64,000 nt of DNA from Nocardia suismassiliense (GTDB lineage Bacteria > Actinomycetota > Actinomycetes > Mycobacteriales > Mycobacteriaceae), in the NCBI RefSeq assembly GCF_900269665.1, contig NZ_LT985361.1:8538174-8602173 (forward strand), written 5' to 3'. Position numbers and translations under genes: made by a program. The notes beneath the pieces were generated by a model, which was given only the letters and a program-made list of their open reading frames with translations, did not search any database and was not told the DNA's origin. Of the stretch, positions 17,319-25,727 are shown piece by piece (the stretch's first letter is position 1; the number at the start of each line of letters is the position of its first letter).

Positions 17319-17996
17319 TCAGGCTGTTTCGAGCTGTTCGAGCAGCCGCTGTGCCTCGTCGCGCAACGCGTCCAGATCACCGGGCCAACCGAGCACCCGC
17401 AGCGCCGCCTCGGGGATGGTTCGCGCCGCGGCGGCCGGCGCCGCACCCTCGTCCGAGCGGATGCTGATCACCATCTCGACCAGCCGGAACGGCAGGGCCT
17501 CGGCGCCCGCGATGCCCGCCCCGCCGGCCTCGGCCAGCACCTCGGCCGCCAAAGCCTCGTAGTGCCCGCGCAGTTCGTCGCGCCGTAGCCGGAACGTGGC
17601 GAACCGTTCGGTGCGCAGCTCCGGAAGCAGGTACAGCGCACCGAGATTCCAGCGCGCGGCGCAGAGCTGGCCGACGTCGAACCAGGCCAGCGCGTAAAGG
17701 CGGGCAGGCGCGGTCGCCGACACGCTCCCCAGTCGTTCGGCGAGTTCCAGTGGGGCAGCTATGGTTTCGGCAAGCAGCGCATCGAGGATGTCGTCCTTGG
17801 CGGCGAAGTGATGATAGAGCGATGCCTGACGGATGCCGACCGCGTCGGCGACCACACGGGTGGAGGTGTTCGCGTAGCCATTGGTGGTGAACAGCTCCCC
17901 GGCAGCGTCCAGGATCTCGGCGCGCGGCGTCTGGCCGCGACGGCGTCGCTGCTCCACACGAGGACGGCCGGGGCCGAGGTTTGTCACAAGGCTCAT
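17319..17996 (-). CDS. TetR-family regulator of the adjacent permease-DUF1989-carboxyltransferase operon
   Basis: 225-residue protein; the ATG ending at 17996 (MSLVTNLGPGRPRVEQRRRR) gives a normal TetR N-terminus, whereas the longer frame starts in the operator region. The helix-turn-helix is TNGYANTSTRVVADAVGIRQ followed by ASLYHHFAAKDDIL (residues about 45-80). The rest is a helical ligand domain. It is divergent from the amino-acid permease gene, and the 200-bp spacer carries two near-identical copies of CTGTCAYCTGATAG, which are the probable operators. The effector may be urea, guanidine or a related amide, inferred only from the neighbouring genes. It is tail-to-tail with the TerD-like gene (3-nt gap). 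Confidence 0.88.
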   Translation of the reverse strand: MSLVTNLGPGRPRVEQRRRRGQTPRAEILDAAGELFTTNGYANTSTRVVADAVGIRQASLYHHFAAKDDILDALLAETIAAPLELAERLGSVSATAPARLYALAWFDVGQLCAARWNLGALYLLPELRTERFATFRLRRDELRGHYEALAAEVLAEAGGAGIAGAEALPFRLVEMVISIRSDEGAAPAAAARTIPEAALRVLGWPGDLDALRDEAQRLLEQLETA

Positions 17997-18060
17997 TCTG
18001 GCAGGTATCAGCTGGACCGATCCGCGACGGTCGGTCCCCCGGTAGGCCGCGGCGAGGTTT

Positions 18061-18074
18061 CTGTCACCTGATAG
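18061..18074. promoter_or_regulatory. TetR operator copy 1
   Basis: CTGTCACCTGATAG, an imperfect palindrome of CTGTCA and TGATAG halves. The same 14-mer recurs at 18156-18169 with one difference. It lies 65 nt before the TetR start. Confidence 0.55.
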
Positions 18075-18155
18075 AAATCTCGGCAACGCAGAAGTAACCG
18101 GGGTTACCGCAAGCGATACACGCGGGTCACCGAAAGCGCGATCGCCACCGCAAAA

Positions 18156-18169
18156 CTGTCATCTGATAG
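18156..18169. promoter_or_regulatory. TetR operator copy 2
   Basis: CTGTCATCTGATAG, 13 of 14 bases as in copy 1 and 95 nt away (about nine helical turns). It is 27 nt before the permease start, a position that would block transcription. Confidence 0.55.
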
Positions 18170-18196
18170 GTATTGGCCGCTCGCCGAAGGACCCTC

Positions 18197-19735
18197 ATGG
18201 CCACAACGTTCGCCCCCGCCCCTCCGCCCGACACCAGCCGCGACGGCGCCGATCTGGCCCGATTCGGCTATCAGCCCGTGCTCCGGCGCAAACTCGGCCG
18301 CTACGCCTCGTTCGCCGCGGGTTTCTCGTTCGTCTCCATCCTCACCACCATCTTCCAGTTCTTCGGCTTCGGCTATTCGTTCGGCGGCGCCGCGTTCTTC
18401 TGGACCTGGCCGATCGTGTTCGCCGGACAGTTCCTCGTCGCGCTGAACTTCGCCGAATTGGCTGCGCGCTACCCGATTTCGGGCTGCATCTACCAGTGGT
18501 CACGCCGGCTCGGCGGCGAGCTCGTCGGGTGGTTCGCGGGCTGGATGATGGTGATCGCGCAGATCGTCACCGCCGCCGCGGCGGCGATCGCACTGCAGGT
18601 GGTGCTGCCGTCGATCTGGAGCGGGTTCCAGGTCATCGGCGAAGACACCGCGCTCACCTCGTCGTCCGGTGCGACGAACGCGGTTCTGCTGGGCAGCATC
18701 CTGCTGACGATTACGACAGCGATCAACGTGCTCGGTATCGACCTGATGTCGCGGATCAACTCGATCGGCGTCACCGTCGAGATCGTCGGTGTGCTCGCGA
18801 TCATCGCGCTGTTCTTCACCCATACCGAGCGCGGGCCCGGCGTGGTGTGGCAGACCGATCAGGCCGTGCCCGGCTCGTACAGGGCGGCGTTCCTGGTGTC
18901 CGGGCTCATGGCGGCCTACGTGATGGTCGGTTTCGACTCCGCCGGTGAGCTTTCCGAGGAGACGAAGAATCCGCGCCGGGTCGCGCCACGTACCATCCTG
19001 GCCGCGCTGTCGGTGTCCGCGCTCGGCGGCGGGCTGCTGTTGCTCGGCGCGCTGATGGCCGCGCCGAGCCTGTCCGACGGTGCGCTGGCCACCGAGGGTC
19101 TCGCCTATGTGCTCACCTCGAAGCTGGACAGCCCGGCGGGCACGGTGCTGCTCGGCTGTGTCGCGGTGGCGATCACGGTGTGCACGTTGGCCATTCAGAC
19201 GGCCGGGACGCGGTTGATGTTCTCGATGGCCAGGGACGGAAAGCTGCCGTTCGCCCGGCGCCTCGCCGGGGTGCACCCGCGCTTCGGTACTCCGGTGCTG
19301 CCCGCGGTGGTCATCGGGCTGCTCGGTATCGGCCTGCTGGTGCTCAATCTGGGCAATGCCGCGATCTTCGCGACCCTGGCCAGCGTGTGCATCGTGACGT
19401 TGTACCTGGCGTATCTGCTGGTCACGGTGCCGCTGCTGGTGCGGCGGGTCAAGGGTATGCCCGCCGACGAAGCGAGCGAGCCCGGCTTGTTCAGCCTGGG
19501 CCGCTTCGGGATTCCGATCAACGCGCTCGCCGTGCTGTGGGGTGTCGCGATGGCGGTGAACCTGGCCTGGCCGCGACCCGAGGTGTACACGCCGAACGGT
19601 GGCAGTTGGTGGATGCTTTGGGCCGCAACGCTGTTCGTGCTGTTGGTGGTCGCCGTCGGGGTGGTCGTGCACTGGTTCGTCGCACGCACGCCGGGCACCG
19701 TCGAAAGCCCCGAGCCCGCAACAGAATCCACCTGA
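18197..19735 (+). CDS. APC-superfamily amino acid/urea-type permease
   Basis: 512-residue inner-membrane transporter starting MATTFAPAPPPDTSRD after GAAGGACC. About twelve hydrophobic helices are seen; the first starts near residue 42 (RYASFAAGFSFVSILTTIFQ). The consensus region GFDSAGELSEETKNPRR near residue 250 and the Gly-rich first helix are typical of amino acid-polyamine-organocation permeases. Permeases of this subgroup are commonly next to urea carboxylase-associated genes, as here. The likely substrate is a small nitrogen compound such as urea, guanidine or an amino acid amide. The gene is first in the operon with two DUF1989 genes and the carboxyltransferase, but a strong hairpin follows its stop. 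It is under the divergent TetR regulator. Confidence 0.87.
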   Translation: MATTFAPAPPPDTSRDGADLARFGYQPVLRRKLGRYASFAAGFSFVSILTTIFQFFGFGYSFGGAAFFWTWPIVFAGQFLVALNFAELAARYPISGCIYQWSRRLGGELVGWFAGWMMVIAQIVTAAAAAIALQVVLPSIWSGFQVIGEDTALTSSSGATNAVLLGSILLTITTAINVLGIDLMSRINSIGVTVEIVGVLAIIALFFTHTERGPGVVWQTDQAVPGSYRAAFLVSGLMAAYVMVGFDSAGELSEETKNPRRVAPRTILAALSVSALGGGLLLLGALMAAPSLSDGALATEGLAYVLTSKLDSPAGTVLLGCVAVAITVCTLAIQTAGTRLMFSMARDGKLPFARRLAGVHPRFGTPVLPAVVIGLLGIGLLVLNLGNAAIFATLASVCIVTLYLAYLLVTVPLLVRRVKGMPADEASEPGLFSLGRFGIPINALAVLWGVAMAVNLAWPRPEVYTPNGGSWWMLWAATLFVLLVVAVGVVVHWFVARTPGTVESPEPATEST

Positions 19736-19742
19736 CCGGTCG

Positions 19743-19770
19743 CGTGGTGGTGGTGCCGGCCACCACCGCG
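19743..19770. terminator. hairpin between permease and first DUF1989 gene
   Basis: An 11-bp stem with one G-T pair and a 6-nt loop starts 8 nt after the permease stop; its left arm is CGTGGTGGTGG. There is no T-run. It may lower expression of the downstream enzymes relative to the permease or protect the 3' end. Confidence 0.4.
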
Positions 19771-19877
19771 CACTCGTTTCCCGTCGAGCAGCGCAAGGGA
19801 GCGCTTGCGCAGGCGAAGTCCGAAATCGGTGCGAGCGCCGGCCAATGCTCGACCCGAATCCTGCGAAGGAGCTGACG

Positions 19878-20630
19878 ATGACGAACACCGCATCCACCAC
19901 GGGTGCCCGGGCGCATGCGCGCTCGCAGGCCGCCGCGGCGGCGACCACGGAACCCGTCCTACCCGACGGCGTCGAGGCCGCGAGAATCACTTTTGCCCAG
20001 CGCATTCCGGGCGCCGGATACGCGAATATCTTGCTGGGGCGCGGTACTCGGATCCGGTTGCGCGATCCGGCCGGAGCCGCGTGCGCGCACCTGCTGCTGC
20101 TGCGCGCCGATGCCCCGTGGGAACGGCTGAATGTCGCTGACACGGTGAAGGTTCCGTGGCAGGCCTACCTGGGCAACGGCCATCCGCTGCTGTCCGACCA
20201 GGGACGCATCCTGGCCACCGTGCTCGCCGATACCTCGGGCAAGCACGACGCCCTGTGCGGGCCGACCGCCGAGGCGCGACAGCTGCTGCGCCTGGCGGGT
20301 GCCAAACATGGGCTGGAGCCGCGCGATATCGGGCCGACGGTGTCGTTCTTCCGCGGTGTACGGGTGGCCACCGACGGCGCGCTGACCGCCACCGGCAGCG
20401 CAGCGGCGGGCGCCTCGATCGACCTGCTGGTGCATCTGCCGGTGATCCTCCTGGTCGCCAATGCCGCACATCCGCTGGACGACCGGGCCGCCACCGAGCT
20501 CGATGTCGTCGCGTGGGCCGCACCGGAAGAGCTCACCGCCACCCACAACCGCGACCCGGAATACCAACGGGCCGTGCAGAACACCGAGACGGCCTGGGCG
20601 GCCGCCCGCACGCTGGAGGTCGGGAAATGA
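19878..20630 (+). CDS. urea carboxylase-associated protein 1 (UAAP1), DUF1989
   Basis: 250-residue protein; ATG at 19878 follows GAAGGAG. It has the DUF1989 fold signs: ITFAQRIPGAGYANILLGRG, LRDPAGAACAHLLLLRADAPWERLN and the TVKVPWQAYLG segment. In pseudomonads two DUF1989 proteins form the heteromeric carboxyguanidine deiminase CgdAB, which turns carboxyguanidine into allophanate beside guanidine carboxylase. This gene and the next correspond to that pair by size, order and operon. By analogy they should act after the carboxylase. The stop codon overlaps the next start by 4 nt (ATGA), as expected for subunits of one enzyme. The longer upstream frame is not conserved. Confidence 0.85.
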   Translation: MTNTASTTGARAHARSQAAAAATTEPVLPDGVEAARITFAQRIPGAGYANILLGRGTRIRLRDPAGAACAHLLLLRADAPWERLNVADTVKVPWQAYLGNGHPLLSDQGRILATVLADTSGKHDALCGPTAEARQLLRLAGAKHGLEPRDIGPTVSFFRGVRVATDGALTATGSAAAGASIDLLVHLPVILLVANAAHPLDDRAATELDVVAWAAPEELTATHNRDPEYQRAVQNTETAWAAARTLEVGK

Positions 20631-21235
20631 ACAGGCAGATCGTGCTCGACGAGACCGTGCCCGCCCGCTCCCCCTGGTCGGCGATCGTCAAGGCGGGCGA
20701 GCAACTGGAGATCATCGATCTGCACGGCAACCAGGCGGTGGACTGCCTGCTGTACTCGGCGGCCGACCACACCGACCGCTACAGCGCGCAGGCTACCGTC
20801 GCCGCGCAGCGCAATATCTTCCTCACCACCGGCAGCGTGCTGCGGACCGACGCGGGCACCGCCCTGATGACGGTGATCGCCGACGAGGTGGGCAACCACG
20901 ACACCATCGCGGGCGCCTGCTCCCAGGAATCGAACACCCTCCGCTACGGCCACCACACCCGCCACCAGCATGCCTGCGTGGAGAACTTCCTCACCGCCGC
21001 GCTGCACTGGGGCCTCGGCAAGCGGGACCTGGTGTCCAACATCAACTGGTTCATGAACGTGCCGGTGGAACCCGACGGCACCCTCGGCATCGTCGACGGA
21101 TTGTCCGCTCCCGGAAAGAAAGTGACGCTCCGGGCCGAGATCGACACGCTGGTGCTCGTCTCCAACTGCCCGCAGATCAACAACCCCTGCAACGGATTCG
21201 ATCCCACCCCGGTGCGCATGGTGGTGTCGAAATGA
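20627..21235 (+). CDS. urea carboxylase-associated protein 2 (UAAP2), DUF1989
   Basis: 202-residue DUF1989 protein and probable partner of the previous gene product (CgdA/CgdB-like pair). Conserved Cys/His segments that may bind a metal are HDTIAGACSQESNTL and HHTRHQHACVENFL, and GNQAVDCLLYSA near the N-terminus is the family hallmark. NINWFMNVPVEPDG and NPCNGFDPTPVRM close the domain. Start ATG at 20627 lies inside the last codon of UAAP1, and the stop overlaps the next start again by 4 nt, so the three genes are tightly coupled. The expected reaction is hydrolysis of carboxyguanidine to allophanate and ammonia, by family analogy. Confidence 0.87.
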   Translation: MNRQIVLDETVPARSPWSAIVKAGEQLEIIDLHGNQAVDCLLYSAADHTDRYSAQATVAAQRNIFLTTGSVLRTDAGTALMTVIADEVGNHDTIAGACSQESNTLRYGHHTRHQHACVENFLTAALHWGLGKRDLVSNINWFMNVPVEPDGTLGIVDGLSAPGKKVTLRAEIDTLVLVSNCPQINNPCNGFDPTPVRMVVSK

Positions 21236-23313
21236 CCGTCACCGACCTATCCGGCGCCGTTGCGCATGCGGCTGGAGCCGATTGCGCGGCGGCGGCCACC
21301 ACACCCGTGCCCGCGTCCGTCGAGATCATCCGCCCCGGCATGCTCACCACGGTGCAGGATTGGCCGGGGCGAACCGGATACTGGCACGTCGGCGTCCCGC
21401 CGTCGGGGCCGATGGACGATCTGTCGTTCCGGCTCGGCAACCGGGTGCTCGGCAATGCCGAGGGCACGGCCGGACTGGAGTGCACCCTCGGCGGTCCGGC
21501 ACTGCGGTTTTCGGCGGCCACCTGGGTATGCGTCACCGGCGCACCGGCCGAGGTGACGCTGAACGGTGTTCCGGTGGAGCAATGGCGAACCATGCAGATT
21601 CCGGCCGGGGGCGTACTCGATGTCGGTGCCGTCCGTGGACCCGGCATGCGCTGCTACGTGCTACTCACGGGCGGTATTCAACTGCCCGAATATCTGGGCA
21701 GCACAGCAACGTTCACTCTCGGACGGTTCGGCGGCAGCGCGGGTAACGCGCTGCGAGCCGGCGAAGTATTGACACTCGGACCATCGCACGATCCGCTGGC
21801 GACCGCCGTCCCCATGGACGACCAGCCGGTGCTCGCCCGGCGCTGGGAGCTGGCGGTGACCGAAGGCCCGCACGGCGCACCGGAATTCTTCACCCGCGCC
21901 GACTTCGACACCATCCTCGGCACCGACTACACGGTGCACTTCAACTCCGACCGCACCGGCGTCCGGCTGATCGGACCGAAGCCCGACTGGGCCCGCAGCG
22001 ACGGCGGCGAAGCGGGCCTGCATCCGTCGAACATCCACGACACCCCGTATTCGGTCGGCGCACTGGACTTCACCGGCGACACACCGATCCTGCTCGGCCC
22101 CGACGGCCCAAGCCTCGGCGGTTTCGTCTGTCCGGTCACCGTGGTGGCCGCCGATCGCTGGAAGCTCGGGCAGCTGGCCCCCGGCGACGCGGTGCGTTTC
22201 GTGCCGATCCGCAGTGATCGCGCCGCTTCGGTGCGCGACCTCGGCGCCGGGCGCCGCGCCTGCTGGCCGACCGTGCTGTCCGCGGGCGGTGACGGCGACG
22301 ACGGAATACTGCGCCGCACCGAGGTCGACGACGAGACCGGCGTGACCTATCGCCGCGCGGGCGACGACGCCGTACTCGTCGAATACGGCACCATGACACT
22401 GGATCTCGGCCTGCGCGCCCGGGTGCACGCCCTGCATCAGCACCTGCTCGCCGCGCGGGTACGCGGCGTGACCGAGCTGACCCCCGGCATCCGCTCGTTG
22501 CAGATCCGGGTGGACCCGCACCTCCTGCCGGTGCCGACGCTGCTCGACCTGCTGGCCGAAGCCGAACGACACCTGCCCGCCGCGGACCAACTCGTGGTGC
22601 CGAGCCGCACCGTGCATCTGCCGCTGTCCTGGGACGACCCGGCCACCCGCGAGGCCATCACCCGCTACATGCACGGTGTGCGCGCCGATGCCCCGTGGTG
22701 CCCGTGGAACATCGAGTTCATCCGCCGCATGAACGGATTGGCCGCGGTGGCCGACGTTTACGACACCGTCTTCGGCGCCGAGTACCTCGTCCTTGGCCTT
22801 GGCGACGTGTACCTGGGCGCACCCGTCGCCACGCCGATCGACCCGCGCCACCGCCTGGTCACCACCAAATACAACCCCGCGCGCACCTGGACGCCGCAGA
22901 ACGCGGTCGGCATCGGCGGCGCTTACCTGTGCATCTACGGCATGGAAGGCCCCGGCGGCTACCAGTTCGTGGGTCGGACCACCCAGGTGTGGAACCATCA
23001 TGCGGGCCCGCTCGCGGGCCACCCCGGCGCGGACCGGCATCCGACCGGCGCGGAAACACCGTGGCTGCTGCGCTATTTCGACCGGATCCGCTGGTACCCG
23101 GTCGAGGCCGACGAATTGCTCGACCTACGTGCCGATTTCGCCGCGGGCAAGGCCCGGGTACCCGCCGAGGACGGTGAATTCCGCCTCGCCGACTACCGCG
23201 AGTTCCTCGCGGCCAACCACGAGTCCATCAGCGACTTCCGCGCCGTGCAGGCGACGGCCTTCGCCGCCGAACGCGACTCGTGGCGGCAGGCCGGGGAGCT
23301 CACCGCGGGGTAA
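21232..23313 (+). CDS. urea/guanidine carboxylase-like carboxyltransferase (AHS2-AHS1) lacking BC and BCCP domains
   Basis: 693 residues from ATG 21232, which overlaps the UAAP2 stop by 4 nt. Residues about 28-340 are the AHS2/KipA domain (IIRPGMLTTVQDWPGRTGYW, GVPPSGPMDDLSFRLGNRVL). Residues about 380-600 are the AHS1/KipI domain (YGTMTLDLG, ELTPGIRSLQIRVDP, NPARTWTPQNAVGIGG). The order AHS2 then AHS1 and the C-terminal RLADYREFLAANHESISDFR helix are exactly the central part of urea carboxylase. But full-length urea or guanidine carboxylase has about 1,200 residues, with a biotin carboxylase before and a biotin-carrier domain (MKM) after this part. Both are absent here. No allophanate hydrolase follows. 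Either a biotin carboxylase/BCCP is supplied elsewhere, or the protein has another, PxpBC-like, role. Confidence 0.85.
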   Translation: MTVTDLSGAVAHAAGADCAAAATTPVPASVEIIRPGMLTTVQDWPGRTGYWHVGVPPSGPMDDLSFRLGNRVLGNAEGTAGLECTLGGPALRFSAATWVCVTGAPAEVTLNGVPVEQWRTMQIPAGGVLDVGAVRGPGMRCYVLLTGGIQLPEYLGSTATFTLGRFGGSAGNALRAGEVLTLGPSHDPLATAVPMDDQPVLARRWELAVTEGPHGAPEFFTRADFDTILGTDYTVHFNSDRTGVRLIGPKPDWARSDGGEAGLHPSNIHDTPYSVGALDFTGDTPILLGPDGPSLGGFVCPVTVVAADRWKLGQLAPGDAVRFVPIRSDRAASVRDLGAGRRACWPTVLSAGGDGDDGILRRTEVDDETGVTYRRAGDDAVLVEYGTMTLDLGLRARVHALHQHLLAARVRGVTELTPGIRSLQIRVDPHLLPVPTLLDLLAEAERHLPAADQLVVPSRTVHLPLSWDDPATREAITRYMHGVRADAPWCPWNIEFIRRMNGLAAVADVYDTVFGAEYLVLGLGDVYLGAPVATPIDPRHRLVTTKYNPARTWTPQNAVGIGGAYLCIYGMEGPGGYQFVGRTTQVWNHHAGPLAGHPGADRHPTGAETPWLLRYFDRIRWYPVEADELLDLRADFAAGKARVPAEDGEFRLADYREFLAANHESISDFRAVQATAFAAERDSWRQAGELTAG

Positions 23314-23319
23314 CGACGT

Positions 23320-23529
23320 TCACCAGCCGAACAGCTCGGCCATGTCGATCGAGTCGTCGTCCCACGCGCGTTCGATCGCGTCGCGCTCGGCTACCGGGAG
23401 TTCGGGCGACCACCCGCAGCGGCGCCAGAAGTCTTCCCGGTGTTCCTGGGTGAATGGTCTGGGTTTGTCCATGGGCTGCACCTCGCCGACGGTCCTGACC
23501 CAATTGTGGGCCTGCTCCGGCGGCGACAT
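23320..23529 (-). CDS. small hypothetical protein
   Basis: 69 residues starting MSPPEQAHNWVRTVGEVQPM; an alternative start is the internal ATG ending at 23472 (MDKPRPFTQEHREDFW), giving 50 residues. AAGGAGG lies 15 nt before the first ATG, somewhat far. The protein is acidic with several Trp residues and has no membrane segment or signal. The C-terminus WDDDSIDMAELFGW is conserved-looking. I do not recognise it. It follows the epoxide hydrolase by 28 nt on the same strand and is probably in its operon, and meets the carboxyltransferase gene tail-to-tail (6-nt gap). Confidence 0.5.
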   Translation of the reverse strand: MSPPEQAHNWVRTVGEVQPMDKPRPFTQEHREDFWRRCGWSPELPVAERDAIERAWDDDSIDMAELFGW

Positions 23530-23557
23530 GCCGGAACAGGCCCACCTCCTTCGGGTT

Positions 23558-24712
23558 TCAGCGCAGCTCGCGGAAGAACTCCCGCACATCCGTGGTGAGC
23601 AGCTCGGGCTCCTCCATGGCCGCGAAGTGGCCGCCGCGGTCGACATCGTGCCAGCGCGTGATGGTGTTCTCGGTCTCCGCGTACCGGCGGATACCGACGT
23701 CGTGCGCGAAAACCAGTGCGGCCGTAGGTACGCCCGAGTTCGCCTTCGTCGCGCCCCAGGGCGCTTCCTGCGCGTAGCCGACGTACGCCGACGAACCGGC
23801 CGTACCGTTGAGCCAGTACAGCATCACATTGGTCAGCAACCGATCCCGATCAATGATCTTGTCCGGCTCGACATTTCGCGGATGTGTCCACTCGCGGAAC
23901 TTGTCCATGATCCAGGCGAGTTGTGCGACCGGCGAATCCACCAGCCCGTACGCCAGCGTCTGCGGGCGGGTGGACTGAATGGCGATGTAGCCGTACTCCT
24001 CCTGCATGAAGGCCTCGATCCGGCGGATCCGATCCTGTTCCAGCTCGGTCAGGCTCGCCAGTTCCGCCTCCGACAGCGGCAGCGACGGGAACGGGCCGGG
24101 ACCGCCGTTGACGTGCACGCCCGCCACCTGGTCCGGTGCGGTCCGGCCGACCTCGGGACTCACGTCGGCACCGATGTCACCGCCCTGCACGCCGTACCGC
24201 TCGTAGCCGAGCCTGCGCATGAGCTCGGCCCACGCCTGCGCGATCTTCTCGACGGTCCAGCCCGCCTCGGTGACCGGCCCCGAGAAGCCGAAGCCCGGCA
24301 GTGACGGAATCACCAGGTGGAACGCGTCTTTCGGGTCGCCGCCGTGCGCCCGCGGATCCGACAGCGGCCCGATCACGTCGAGGAACTCGACCACCGAACC
24401 CGGCCAGCCGTGCGTCATCAGCAGCGGCAGCGCGTCCGCCTCGGGCGAGCGGACGTGCAGGAAATGGATGCGCTGCCCGTCGATCTCGGTGGTGAACTGA
24501 GCGTAGGAGTTCAGCTGCGACTCCGCTGCCCGCCAGTCGTATTCGGTGCGCCAGTAGTCGACCAGCTCACGCAGCCATGTGGTCGGCACGCCGGTGTCCC
24601 AGCCGTCACCGGGCAGCGGTGCGGGCCAGCGCGCGCCGTCGAGCCGAGTGCGCAGGTCATCGAGCTGCTGCTGCGGGATGTCGATGCGGAATTCGTGGAT
24701 CTCGTTGCTCAT
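23558..24712 (-). CDS. epoxide hydrolase family protein (alpha/beta hydrolase)
   Basis: 384-residue protein with the microsomal-type epoxide hydrolase N-terminal segment ([41 protein letters not shown]). The core has the oxyanion loop [13 protein letters not shown], the nucleophile elbow [13 protein letters not shown] with Asp, and the terminal His in [13 protein letters not shown]. Asp rather than Ser as nucleophile supports ester-intermediate epoxide hydrolysis. Substrate is unknown. The ATG ending at 24712 (MSNEIHEF) has no ribosome-binding site but a -10 box 7 nt upstream. It is divergent from a WYL regulator and probably controlled by it. Confidence 0.9.
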   Translation of the reverse strand: MSNEIHEFRIDIPQQQLDDLRTRLDGARWPAPLPGDGWDTGVPTTWLRELVDYWRTEYDWRAAESQLNSYAQFTTEIDGQRIHFLHVRSPEADALPLLMTHGWPGSVVEFLDVIGPLSDPRAHGGDPKDAFHLVIPSLPGFGFSGPVTEAGWTVEKIAQAWAELMRRLGYERYGVQGGDIGADVSPEVGRTAPDQVAGVHVNGGPGPFPSLPLSEAELASLTELEQDRIRRIEAFMQEEYGYIAIQSTRPQTLAYGLVDSPVAQLAWIMDKFREWTHPRNVEPDKIIDRDRLLTNVMLYWLNGTAGSSAYVGYAQEAPWGATKANSGVPTAALVFAHDVGIRRYAETENTITRWHDVDRGGHFAAMEEPELLTTDVREFFRELR

Positions 24713-24719
24713 GAGTAAA

Positions 24720-24725
24720 ACGATA
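24720..24725 (-). promoter_or_regulatory. -10 box TATCGT (minus strand), probable leaderless promoter of the epoxide hydrolase
   Basis: On the minus strand TATCGT is followed by TTTACTC and then the ATG start codon, a 7-nt spacing. Confidence 0.45.
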
Positions 24726-24733
24726 TGACCCAC

Positions 24734-24754
24734 CTAGGACAGCTTCCGCCCTAG
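24734..24754. promoter_or_regulatory. inverted repeat between epoxide hydrolase and WYL regulator genes
   Basis: CTAGG and CCTAG halves flank 11 bases in the 63-bp divergent promoter, behind the epoxide hydrolase -10 box. The WYL protein or its targets could use it as operator. The arms are short, so this is tentative. Confidence 0.3.
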
Positions 24755-24775
24755 CTTTCCGGCAGACTGAAAATC

Positions 24776-25726
24776 ATGTTGGAAACCTCCGCACGACTGC
24801 TCCGGCTGCTGTCGCTCTTGCAGACGCCCCGTGACTGGACCGGCACCGACCTGGCCGAACGCCTCGAGGTCGACGTACGCACGGTGCGCCGCGACATCGA
24901 TAAGCTGCGCAATCTCGGCTACCCGGTGGACGCCACCCCCGGTGTCGCGGGCTACCGGCTCGGCGCGGGGGCCAAGCTACCGCCACTGCTGCTGGACGAC
25001 GACGAGGCGGTGGCGGGCGCCATCGGCCTGCGCACCGCCGCGGGCGGCACCATCACCGGCATCGAGGACAGCTCGTTGCGTGCGCTCACCAAGCTCGAAC
25101 AGGTGCTGCCGTCCCGGCTGCGGCACCGCGTCAGCCTGCTGCAATCGGTGACCGTCACGGGGTCGGCCGGTGGTCCGACGGTCGACCCGGACACGCTCAC
25201 CGCGATAGCGGGCGCCATCCGCGACAGTCATCGCCTGCGCTTCGACTACCGAAGCCATGACGGCACCACCTCATTGCGCACCACCGAACCACATCGCCTG
25301 GCGCACACCGGCCGCCGCTGGTACCTCATCGGCTGGGACGTCGACCGGGCCGACTGGCGCACCTACCGCGCGGACCGGCTACATCCCCGCATCCCGACCG
25401 GGCCGCGCTTCACCCCGCGCGCGGCACCCGACGTCGACCTGTCCGGGTACGTCTCCCGAGGCGTGTCGAGTGCGCCGTACCGCTACACCGCAAGCATCAC
25501 TCTCGGCGTGCCCGCCGAGGTCGCCGCCGACCGAATCGCGCCCACCGTCGGCGTGATCGAGGCGGCGGACGCCGAAACCTGCTTGCTCCGAACAGGATCC
25601 AATTCGCTCGATGAGCTGGCCATCTACGTGGCCACGTTCGGGTTTCCGTTCCGCGTGCACGAGCCTCCGGAGCTGGTCACGCATATCCGCGAGCTCAGCG
25701 CCCGGCTCGCCGAATCGGTCGGCTAG
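24776..25726 (+). CDS. YafY-type regulator with HTH and WYL domains
   Basis: 316-residue protein starting MLETSARLLRLLSLLQTPRD. Residues about 3-55 are a DeoR-like winged helix (GTDLAERLEVDVRTVRRDID) and the linker GYPVDATPGVAGYRLGAGA is the family standard. Residues about 140-210 contain the WYL domain, where the motif appears as RWYLIGWDVDRADWRTYRAD. WYL regulators respond to nucleic-acid ligands or small molecules; those next to hydrolases usually control the neighbour. It is divergent from the epoxide hydrolase (63 bp between starts). It ends 1 nt before the oppositely oriented MDR oxidoreductase gene. Confidence 0.9.
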   Translation: MLETSARLLRLLSLLQTPRDWTGTDLAERLEVDVRTVRRDIDKLRNLGYPVDATPGVAGYRLGAGAKLPPLLLDDDEAVAGAIGLRTAAGGTITGIEDSSLRALTKLEQVLPSRLRHRVSLLQSVTVTGSAGGPTVDPDTLTAIAGAIRDSHRLRFDYRSHDGTTSLRTTEPHRLAHTGRRWYLIGWDVDRADWRTYRADRLHPRIPTGPRFTPRAAPDVDLSGYVSRGVSSAPYRYTASITLGVPAEVAADRIAPTVGVIEAADAETCLLRTGSNSLDELAIYVATFGFPFRVHEPPELVTHIRELSARLAESVG

Positions 25727-25727
25727 C

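Noticed and set aside
18003-18016. Third TetR operator copy near GTATCAGCTGGACC
   Set aside because: Only about 9 of 14 positions match the two good copies.
17997-18196. Guanidine riboswitch before the permease
   Set aside because: I could not find the conserved ykkC-type elements; the space is filled by the two operator copies.
23314-23560. Biotin-carrier remnant after the carboxyltransferase
   Set aside because: No AMKM/EAMKM-like motif is found in any plus-strand frame; the region holds a small minus-strand gene.
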